Assembly (NCBI GenBank): GCA_032229975.1
Contig: JAVXVG010000056.1
Span: forward strand, 62,001-126,000
DNA: 64,000 nucleotides
Source: JAIVGV01 sp032229975
GTDB lineage: Bacteria; Acidobacteriota; Blastocatellia; Pyrinomonadales; Pyrinomonadaceae
Reading direction: 5' to 3'
The notes beneath the pieces were generated by a model, which did not search any database, was not told where the DNA came from, and worked only from the letters and a program-made list of their open reading frames with translations. This document shows positions 1 through 5,946 of the stretch, piece after piece (within the stretch, counting starts at the first letter, position 1; each line of letters begins with the position of its first letter). Made by a program: the position numbers and the translations under genes.

Positions 1-2
1 CC

Positions 3-1280
3 GAGCAGCGCAAAGCGCTCGAAGTTCTGGCCCACCATGCGGCGACGCTGTTGGAACTTCGCACCAAGTCGCGCTCGCTTGCGGAGGCGCACCGCCGACT
101 GAGCCGCGAGATCGTCGAGCGCACGCGCGTCGAGCAAGCGCACGAGGAGACGCGCGCCGCCGCCGAAGCGACGGAGCAGCACTTCCGCTTCCTCGCCGAG
201 TCGATCCCGCAGCAGGTTTGGACAGCGCAGCCCGATGGCGTGATCGACTACGTCAATCGCCGCACGCTCGACTACTTCGGCACGACGGCGGAGAACATTC
301 TGGGCGATGGCTGGTACACGGTCGTCCACCCGGACGATTTCAACGATGCGCTCGAACGTTGGCGACACTCGCTCGCGACCGGAGAGAACTACGACGTGGA
401 GTTTCGTCTGCGCGCGGCGGACGGCGGCTATCGCTGGCATCTGGGACGCGGGTTGCCGTTGCGCGATCCATCGGGGCTGGTCGCCAAGTGGTTCGGCACG
501 AACACGGACATCGACGATCAGAAGCGGCTCTATCGCATGGCGCAAGAGGCGAACCGTTTGAAGGACGAGTTCCTCGCCATCGTCTCGCACGAACTGCGAA
601 CGCCGCTCACGTCAATCATGGGATGGGCTGAACTGCTGCAACTCGGAATGCTCGACGACGCGGCCAAGCGTCATGCCGTCGAGGTCATCGAGAGCAGCGC
701 GCGCTCGCAGGCCCAACTCATCAACGACCTCTTGGACATCTCGCGCATCATCACGGGCAAGCTGCGTCTGAACGTGCAGCCTGTGGACTTGCGCACGGTC
801 GTCGAGGCATCGATGGACGTGGTGCGACCGGCGGCTGAAGCGCGCTCGATCCGACTGGCCGCGCGTTATGATCCGCGCGCGGCGATGGTCGCAGGCGATC
901 CGGACAGGTTGCAGCAGGTCGTCTGGAATCTGCTCTCGAACGCGGTGAAGTTCACGCCCGAAGGTGGCCTCGTCGAAGTTCGTCTCGCGCGCCGCGAAGG
1001 CCAGTCGGAACTCTGTGTGCATGACACAGGCGACGGCATCGATCCAACGCTGCTCCCCTACGTCTTCGACCGCTTCCGGCAGGGCGAGAGCCACATGACG
1101 CGCGAGCACGGCGGACTCGGCCTCGGCCTCGCCATCGTGCGCCACTTGGTAGAACTTCACGGCGGAACAGCCCGCGCCGAAAGCGACGGCGAAGGACTTG
1201 GCGCAACCTTCCGCATACGTCTCCCCATCCTCAACGCCAACGGCAAGCCCCGCCGCGCGCGTAAGAAGAAACAGCGATGA
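3..1280 (+). CDS. sensor histidine kinase, 5'-truncated by the window edge
   Basis: C-terminal part of a membrane or cytosolic two-component sensor kinase. The frame is open to the left edge, and the first residues (ALEVLAHHAATLLELR) look like the end of a GAF domain, so the true start lies outside. Counting from the codon at 3, a PAS/PAC domain covers about residues 62-175, a HisKA domain carries the H-box SHELRTPLTSIMGW with the phospho-accepting His near 196, and a HATPase_c domain has NLLSNAVKFTPEGG (N box), DTGDGID (G1), VFDRFRQGE (F) and GGLGLGLAI (G2). All ATP-binding boxes are intact. No response regulator is visible downstream. The signal sensed is unknown. Confidence 0.93.
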   Translation, partial: EQRKALEVLAHHAATLLELRTKSRSLAEAHRRLSREIVERTRVEQAHEETRAAAEATEQHFRFLAESIPQQVWTAQPDGVIDYVNRRTLDYFGTTAENILGDGWYTVVHPDDFNDALERWRHSLATGENYDVEFRLRAADGGYRWHLGRGLPLRDPSGLVAKWFGTNTDIDDQKRLYRMAQEANRLKDEFLAIVSHELRTPLTSIMGWAELLQLGMLDDAAKRHAVEVIESSARSQAQLINDLLDISRIITGKLRLNVQPVDLRTVVEASMDVVRPAAEARSIRLAARYDPRAAMVAGDPDRLQQVVWNLLSNAVKFTPEGGLVEVRLARREGQSELCVHDTGDGIDPTLLPYVFDRFRQGESHMTREHGGLGLGLAIVRHLVELHGGTARAESDGEGLGATFRIRLPILNANGKPRRARKKKQR

Positions 1281-1292
1281 GGCGCGACGCCG

Positions 1293-1709
1293 ATGCTCAA
1301 GATCAAAGTCCGCTCGCGCGAGCGCGAGGAGTTGGTCGAGTTCACTGACGAAGTGCGCCATCGTCTGAAAGATTCAGGCGCACGTGAAGGCGTTTGCGTC
1401 CTCTTCGTTCAACACACGACCGCCGCACTCACCGTCAACGAGAACGCCGACCCAGATGTCCCGCGCGATATGCTCCACGCCTTGCGCACACTCGTCCCGC
1501 AACACGGCATGGACTTCCGACACGCCGAAGAGAACTCCGACGCACACATCAAAGCCACGCTCGTCGGCTCAAGCGTGACGATACCTTTCGCTGATGGCGA
1601 GTTACTACTTGGACGCTGGCAGGGAATTTTCTTATGCGAGTTCGACGGCGGACGCGAGCGTCAAGTCATCATGTCGATTGCGGATTTCGGATTGAGGATT
1701 GCGGAATGA
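1293..1709 (+). CDS. YjbQ/UPF0047 family protein
   Basis: 138-aa cytosolic protein of the YjbQ (UPF0047) family; some members have weak thiamine-phosphate synthase activity but the physiological role is not settled. The hallmark stretch FVQHTTAALTVNENADPDV, the FRHAEENSDAHIKA segment with conserved His and Asp, and the FCEFDG-like C-terminal block (LCEFDGGRERQV) are present. It starts 12 bp after the kinase stop, so it is probably co-transcribed with it. Its last nine residues (ADFGLRIAE) and stop codon are encoded by an intergenic stutter repeat (1676-1762), so the natural C-terminus may be lengthened by repeat sequence. Confidence 0.88.
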   Translation: MLKIKVRSREREELVEFTDEVRHRLKDSGAREGVCVLFVQHTTAALTVNENADPDVPRDMLHALRTLVPQHGMDFRHAEENSDAHIKATLVGSSVTIPFADGELLLGRWQGIFLCEFDGGRERQVIMSIADFGLRIAE

Positions 1710-1762
1710 AGAAACGCGATCTTGTTAACGCTTTTAAATCCGAACTCCGCATTCCGCAATCA
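1676..1762. repeat. stuttering inverted repeat, GGATTGCGG word set
   Basis: Left part stutters GATTGCGGATTTCGGATT-type words; right part (about 1736-1762) is their reverse complement. The 12-bp arms GATTGCGGAATG and CATTCCGCAATC (1750-1761) match perfectly. The left arm contains the end of the upstream YjbQ gene. It lies between convergent genes, so a bidirectional terminator role is plausible but inferred. Confidence 0.75.
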
Positions 1763-1765
1763 CGC

Positions 1766-2341
1766 TTACCAAGCCCGCGACCACTTCGCTCCTCCATGCT
1801 CCTCATCGCGCAGCTTTGAGTTTATCCCTGCGCGCAGCTCTAACAGTCTGCCAAACAACCAGAGCAGATCGGAGAGACGGTTGAGGTAGATCGTGACTTG
1901 CGGCGGGACTCCTTCTTCCGTCTCAGCGAGACGCACGACGCATCGCTCGGCGCGTCGGCAGATGGTGCGCGCTACGTCGTAGGCGGCGGCGGCGGCGTGG
2001 TCGCCGGGCAGAGACCAGTCGGAGAGTATGCCTTCAGTCGCCTCGATGCGGTGGACGTAATCGGTTAATGCATTGAGCATCGCATCGGTCACGTAAGGCG
2101 GCTCTTTGGCTTCGGCTTGCGGGTTCGCAACTGCGCCGCTCACCGCGAACAACTCGCGCTGAATCTCTTTCGTCAGCCCACCTACTTCCTTATCCGAACA
2201 GATCGAACGTGCGAAGCCGAGCGTTGCGCTCAACTCGTCAATCGTCCCGTATGCCTCGACGCGCGCGTCGGCCTTCGACACGCGCTCGCCGCCGATCAAG
2301 CCCGTCTCTCCGGCGTCGCCCGCTTTAGTTGCGATACTCAT
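1766..2341 (-). CDS. pduO: cob(I)alamin adenosyltransferase, PduO/MMAB type
   Basis: Transfers the 5'-deoxyadenosyl group of ATP to cob(I)alamin to make adenosylcobalamin in the cytosol. The 191-aa length matches the PduO-type trimeric enzymes. Visible hallmarks are the N-terminal TKAGDAGETGLIGGERVSK phosphate-binding loop, the DELSATLGFAR block and the C-terminal RRAERCVVRL ... YLNRLSDLLWLFGRL helices. It starts with ATG preceded by GGAG, 10 bp after the btuC stop, and is the last gene of the riboswitch-headed B12 uptake unit. Imported corrinoid can therefore be converted to coenzyme form as it arrives. Confidence 0.95.
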   Translation of the reverse strand: MSIATKAGDAGETGLIGGERVSKADARVEAYGTIDELSATLGFARSICSDKEVGGLTKEIQRELFAVSGAVANPQAEAKEPPYVTDAMLNALTDYVHRIEATEGILSDWSLPGDHAAAAAYDVARTICRRAERCVVRLAETEEGVPPQVTIYLNRLSDLLWLFGRLLELRAGINSKLRDEEHGGAKWSRAW

Positions 2342-2351
2342 AAATTCTCCG

Positions 2352-3404
2352 TCACATCGTTGCGAGTCTCTGTTGTCTCTTCAGCAGCCAGAGGAAGACA
2401 GGGCCACCTGCGAGCGCGGTGATTGCGCCCACAGGCAGTTCGCCCGTGCCGAGCGCGGTGCGCGCCACCGTGTCGGCGAGCATCAAGAACGACGCGCCCA
2501 AGAGGAACGAGCACGGCAGCACGACGCGCACGTCTTCGCCGAACAAAAGCCTGACCGCGTGCGGCACGATCAGACCGACGAAGCCGATTGTCCCGCCGAC
2601 GGCCACCGTCACGCCGACGATCAGAGAGGCCGCCGCGTAAACAAGTCGCTCGCTGCGCCGGACGTTGACGCCTAAGCTGGCCGCCGTCTCCTCGTCAATC
2701 GAGATCAGATGTAGATCGCGCGCCGCAAGCGCGAGCACGATCCAACCCGGCACTAGAAAGATGAGCATTCGCCAGAGCAGCGAGAAGCCGACCACGTCGA
2801 GGCTGCCGATAGTCCAGCGCAAAATTTGCAGCGCGCGCGAGTAGTCCGTCAGATACTGTATGAAGATGACGAACGACGCCGCGATGAAATTCAAGACGAC
2901 GCCCGCGAGCAGTAGCGCGCCCGGCATCACGACCGCGCCCGTGCGCGCGAGTCGATAGACGACCAACATCGCGCATCCCGCGCCCGCGAACGCCGCGAGG
3001 AAAATTATCGGCACTCCGACGACGCGCGCGCCCGCGCCGAGAGCAATCGCGAGACTCGCGCCGAGCGCGCCGCCGCCTGAGACGCCGAGTGTCAGAGGCT
3101 CAGCGAGCGGGTTGCGAAAGAGGGCCTGCAACGCCGCGCCCACCGACGCGAGCGACGCGCCCACCATCCCTGCCATCACGACGCGCGGCAGACGCAGTTG
3201 GAAGAAGAGCAGGCGCGATGCTTCATCCGTCCACAGCCCGCGCAGATCAATCGGCGCGTAACCCACACGCAACGCGAACGCGAACGCGATCAAGAGCACG
3301 ACCAAGAGAATCAAGACGGCGCGACCGAGCTTGATCGATTTCGGATTGCGGATTACGGATTGCGGATTAACAGTCACATTCAACCCATTAACTTCCACGC
3401 GCAT
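2352..3404 (-). CDS. btuC: cobalamin ABC transporter permease (FecCD/BtuC family)
   Basis: Inner-membrane permease of the BtuCDF-type importer, 350 aa with about ten predicted hydrophobic helices. Family signatures include PLAEPLTLGVSGGGALGAS near residues 115-135 and the cytoplasmic coupling region EETAASLGVNVRR. It follows btuD in the operon and precedes pduO. The start is uncertain: the first ATG lacks a Shine-Dalgarno, and residues about 13-25 (NPQSVIRNPKSI) are translated from a stutter repeat. A TTG a little further in, just before the first hydrophobic helix, is an alternative. Substrate assignment to B12 rests on context (riboswitch, BtuF, PduO); iron-siderophore permeases belong to the same family. 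Confidence 0.92.
   Translation of the reverse strand: MRVEVNGLNVTVNPQSVIRNPKSIKLGRAVLILLVVLLIAFAFALRVGYAPIDLRGLWTDEASRLLFFQLRLPRVVMAGMVGASLASVGAALQALFRNPLAEPLTLGVSGGGALGASLAIALGAGARVVGVPIIFLAAFAGAGCAMLVVYRLARTGAVVMPGALLLAGVVLNFIAASFVIFIQYLTDYSRALQILRWTIGSLDVVGFSLLWRMLIFLVPGWIVLALAARDLHLISIDEETAASLGVNVRRSERLVYAAASLIVGVTVAVGGTIGFVGLIVPHAVRLLFGEDVRVVLPCSFLLGASFLMLADTVARTALGTGELPVGAITALAGGPVFLWLLKRQQRLATM
3337..3369. repeat. stutter repeat, GGATTGCGG word set (arm 1)
   Basis: Direct stutter GATTTCGGATTGCGGATT followed by ACGGATTGCGGATT, lying inside the N-terminal codons of btuC. The inverse-oriented arm is at 3490-3522, so the two arms bracket the btuD-btuC spacer. Confidence 0.75.
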
Positions 3405-3489
3405 GATTGTAAACGCAAATTGCGGACGGCAAATCTCAAATCACTTATCGATCTCGCAATCGCTCCCGAAGCGCGAACTTCTAATCTTA

Positions 3490-3522
3490 AATCCGAAATC
3501 AGTAAGCCGAAATCCGCAATTA
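3490..3522. repeat. stutter repeat, GGATTGCGG word set (inverse arm)
   Basis: Inverse copy (AAATCCGAAATCAG ... CCGAAATCCGCAATT) of the arm at 3337-3369. It runs into the btuD stop codon at 3520-3522. The 115-bp spacer 3405-3519 holds no gene. Confidence 0.7.
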
Positions 3523-4398
3523 CTCTGACCAGACGAACGTGCGACCGAAGGCGCGGCGTGCGCGCACGCGCGGGTCGTCGAAGACCGTAGCTAAGACTTC
3601 GTCGCGCAGCACTTCGGCGGGTGGCCCCGTTGCCACGACCTCGCCGTCGCGCATGGCAAAGACTTCGTCGAAGGCCGGATCGATCAGTTGCAGATCGTGC
3701 GTCACGACCAGAGCCGTCATGCCGCGCTCGTCGCGCAGGCGTCGCAAGTGTGTGAGCAGGCGCGCGCGGTGTTTGAGATCGAGCGCGGACGATGGCTCGT
3801 CAAGCAGTAAACATTCCGGCTCTTGCGCGAGCGCGCGTGCGAGTGCGACGAGTTGCCGCTCGCCGCCCGAAAGCTCCGTCACGCTGCGTGATTCGAGATG
3901 CGCGGCGTCAACCGCCGTGAGCGCGTCGCGCGCGATCTTTACGTCGCCCTCGTCCTCGAAACGGAAGCGCGTCGTGTAAGGACTGCGCCCCGTGAGCACA
4001 ACTTCGAGCGCGGTGAGCGGGAAGACCGTCGTGCTCGACTGCGGCACATAAGCCAGACGCCGCGCGCGTGCACGCGGCTCAATCGAGCGCAGAGGCACGC
4101 CGCCGAATAGCACTTCGCCGCGTGAAGCATTGAGCACGCCGCACAGCAGACGCACGAGCGTTGACTTGCCCGAACCGTTTGCGCCGACGAGCGCGGACAG
4201 TCGCCCGCGTCGCAACTCAAGCGACGCGCCGCGCACCACCTCTCGCACGCCCGATGCATAAGCGAAGTGCAAGCCGCGCGCCTCGACGAGTGGGCCTGCA
4301 TCGCTCACCATGCGCGCTGCGCTCACTTCGCGTGCGTCGCCCGCTTCACGCGCTGCGCTCGCTTCTCGCGTGTCGCTCGATCCTTGCGGGTCGCTCAA
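3520..4398 (-). CDS. btuD: cobalamin ABC transporter ATP-binding protein
   Basis: Cytosolic ATPase that powers the B12 importer. Walker A (GANGSGKST), Q-loop (YVPQSS), signature LSGGERQLVALARALAQEPE, Walker B LLLDEPSSALD and the switch His in VVTHDLQLI are all intact. The longest frame starts at a TTG overlapping the btuF stop (TTGA), giving 292 aa, but residues 10-29 are a low-complexity stretch (REASAAREAGDAREVSAAR) from a tandem repeat. The ATG at 4311 (residue 30) may be the true start and would give 263 aa, closer to the family's usual length. Confidence 0.93.
   Translation of the reverse strand: MSDPQGSSDTREASAAREAGDAREVSAARMVSDAGPLVEARGLHFAYASGVREVVRGASLELRRGRLSALVGANGSGKSTLVRLLCGVLNASRGEVLFGGVPLRSIEPRARARRLAYVPQSSTTVFPLTALEVVLTGRSPYTTRFRFEDEGDVKIARDALTAVDAAHLESRSVTELSGGERQLVALARALAQEPECLLLDEPSSALDLKHRARLLTHLRRLRDERGMTALVVTHDLQLIDPAFDEVFAMRDGEVVATGPPAEVLRDEVLATVFDDPRVRARRAFGRTFVWSE
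4310..4392. repeat. GC-rich direct stutter at the 5' end of btuD
   Basis: About 80 bp of repeating GCGACGCGCGAAGTGAGCGC-like words (read on the minus strand) covering the putative N-terminal codons of btuD. Unlike the other elements it is GC-rich and has only direct copies. Confidence 0.5.
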
Positions 4399-5318
4399 TG
4401 TTTGAACGCCTCCGGGTGAAGTAGCTCGGCGAACTTGCGCGCCGTGTCGGCGACGCGTTGCGAGGGATGGAGCACAGAGGTGTCGTGCAGCGAATAGACC
4501 CGGCCCTCGCGCACGGCTTTAACTTGATGCAACTCGCCCCAGACCTCTCGCGGGTCTTCGGCGAGCTTGCCGTCGTTGGAGCTTTGGGCCATGTCGATGA
4601 TGATGTCTGGATCGAGCGTGGCAATGGCCTCCTTACCGATCTGCGCGAAGCCACCCGAAGCCTCTGGTGCGATTGACTCGCCGCCCGCCGCCTCGATCAA
4701 CTCGACGATGAAACTTCCCTTCGTCGCCGTGTAGAGTCCGCGCAAAGTTCCCGGCACGCGATCCACGACGCAGAGCACGCGCGGTCGCGAAAGATTTTGC
4801 GTCGCGGCGCGCACGGCGTCGAGTTTGTTTTGCGTCTCGTCTCGAAGTTTGCGCGCCGCATCGTCTGCTCCGACCGCCGCGCCGATCTGCGTGATGCTCG
4901 CGAGCGCGTCGGCGAGCGTGTAACTCGGCACGACGAGGACGGGCACGCCGAGCGCGTCGAGCTTGTCTTTGATCATCGGCGACTGCGACTGCGTGAGCAC
5001 GATGAGATCGGGCTTGAGCGAGGCCACCTGTTCGAGATTCGTGTTGCTCCACCCGCCGATCTTCGGCAGGTCTTTTACTTCGGGCGGGAAGTCGTCGTAA
5101 TCAGAGACGGCGACGACGCGCGGGAATGCGCCGACGCCCCACAGCACTTCGGTCGCGCTCGGACTCAAGGAGATGATCCTCTGCGGCTGCCTCGTCGCAC
5201 GCACTTGGTTCGCGTTCGCGCCGACCCCGATGTAACCCGGATCGCGACTGCACGCCGCGAACATCAGCGCGGCGAGGAGCGCGAGCGCAAACGTGATGCG
5301 TCGCAGTTCAACTCTCAT
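4395..5318 (-). CDS. btuF: cobalamin-binding lipoprotein (BtuF-like periplasmic receptor)
   Basis: Substrate-binding component of the B12 importer. A lipoprotein signal ending in a lipobox (LAALMFAAC) indicates anchoring in the periplasm. The helical-backbone metal-receptor fold is shown by RIISLSPSATEVLWGVGA, VVAVSDYDDFPPEVKDLPKIGGW and the later DPDIIIDMAQ block. The frame is open further upstream, but the start at 5318 (MRVELRR) is preferred because longer versions overlap the DUF5522 gene, whose stop is at 5308; this choice leaves an 11-bp overlap. An ATG at 5342 with AGAGG upstream is an alternative. It ends by overlapping the btuD start by 4 bp, so the two are translationally coupled. 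Confidence 0.92.
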   Translation of the reverse strand: MRVELRRITFALALLAALMFAACSRDPGYIGVGANANQVRATRQPQRIISLSPSATEVLWGVGAFPRVVAVSDYDDFPPEVKDLPKIGGWSNTNLEQVASLKPDLIVLTQSQSPMIKDKLDALGVPVLVVPSYTLADALASITQIGAAVGADDAARKLRDETQNKLDAVRAATQNLSRPRVLCVVDRVPGTLRGLYTATKGSFIVELIEAAGGESIAPEASGGFAQIGKEAIATLDPDIIIDMAQSSNDGKLAEDPREVWGELHQVKAVREGRVYSLHDTSVLHPSQRVADTARKFAELLHPEAFKH

Positions 5319-5505
5319 TCTGTTCGCGCATCGCCGAGCCATCTTCACGCGCCTCTTTTCTAAAATCATATGGACAGTGGCGGCAGCCGCTCTCGCAGCA
5401 GTAGCCGCGCCGCAGGTGGTAGCTTTCGGTGAAGACTATTGCCGCTCCCTCGCGGTAAAAGTCCACGCCTTCGACCAGTTCAACCTTTACCGCGTCTCGA
5501 CTCAT
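5308..5505 (-). CDS. DUF5522 family small Cys-rich protein
   Basis: A 65-aa protein recognised by its compact signature: a VEGVDFYREG start, then VFTESYHLRRGYCC and CRHCPYDF. Cysteines 36, 37, 41 and 44 form a CC-x3-C-x2-C cluster that could bind metal or an Fe-S cluster. Function is unknown. It sits between the TonB receptor and btuF on the same strand and overlaps btuF slightly, so it is part of the B12 unit. A TTG four codons upstream (5517) is an alternative start; no clear Shine-Dalgarno is seen for either. Confidence 0.82.
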   Translation of the reverse strand: MSRDAVKVELVEGVDFYREGAAIVFTESYHLRRGYCCESGCRHCPYDFRKEAREDGSAMREQNES

Positions 5506-5640
5506 ACGGAGAAGCAAAAACGCTCAACCCTTTCCCAACTCTCCGACCGGCAGTTACGGAGATTACGTCCCGCAGCCTGCCGGTTCGACTTTTTGCCCGA
5601 CTTTTGACTCTTCGAGACCGGACGATCCCTCTCCAAGCCT

Positions 5641-5935
5641 CAAACTTGGCTCTCAGAGAGTCAACTTTGAGTCTCTGAGACGGAAAGTTGACTCTCGGAG
5701 ACGGAAACTTGGGTCTCCGAGACGGAAAGTTGACTCTCGGAGACCAAAATTTGGCTCTCGGAGACGAAACGTTCTGTCTTAGAGACGGAAAGTTGGGTCT
5801 CGGAGACGGAACGTTCGGTCTCGGAGACGAAATTTTCCGTCTTTTTTCTCGAAAGTCGGGGCTCTGAGCATGAATGTTCGTGCTCCGAGCCTCAACCGCC
5901 GTGCTCCGAACCGTATCTTTCAGCCTCCAAGCCGA
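5641..5935. repeat. 21-bp tandem repeat array, about 14 degenerate units
   Basis: Strict 21-bp periodicity (one 22-bp unit) with consensus AAAGTTGGGTCTCGGAGACG plus G. Each unit holds an AAnnTT step and a GTCTC-n-GAGAC dyad; units decay toward the right end near the TonB receptor stop. It occupies most of the 441-bp gap 5506-5946 between the DUF5522 gene and the TonB receptor gene. No plausible start codon and ribosome site lead into it on either strand, so it is treated as non-coding, although one minus-strand frame is open across it. The rest of the gap (5506-5640) shows nothing recognisable. Confidence 0.85.
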
Positions 5936-5946
5936 ATCCTCGTCAA

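Noticed and set aside
612..1361. Long minus-strand open frame opposite the histidine kinase
   Set aside because: GC-rich codon-position effect; the plus strand encodes unmistakable HisKA and HATPase motifs over the same bases.
3520..5318. Iron-siderophore importer instead of B12 importer
   Set aside because: The families overlap, but the cobalamin riboswitch at the head of the unit and PduO at its end favour B12.
5641..5935. CRISPR array
   Set aside because: Units are contiguous 21-mers with no spacers and no cas genes nearby.
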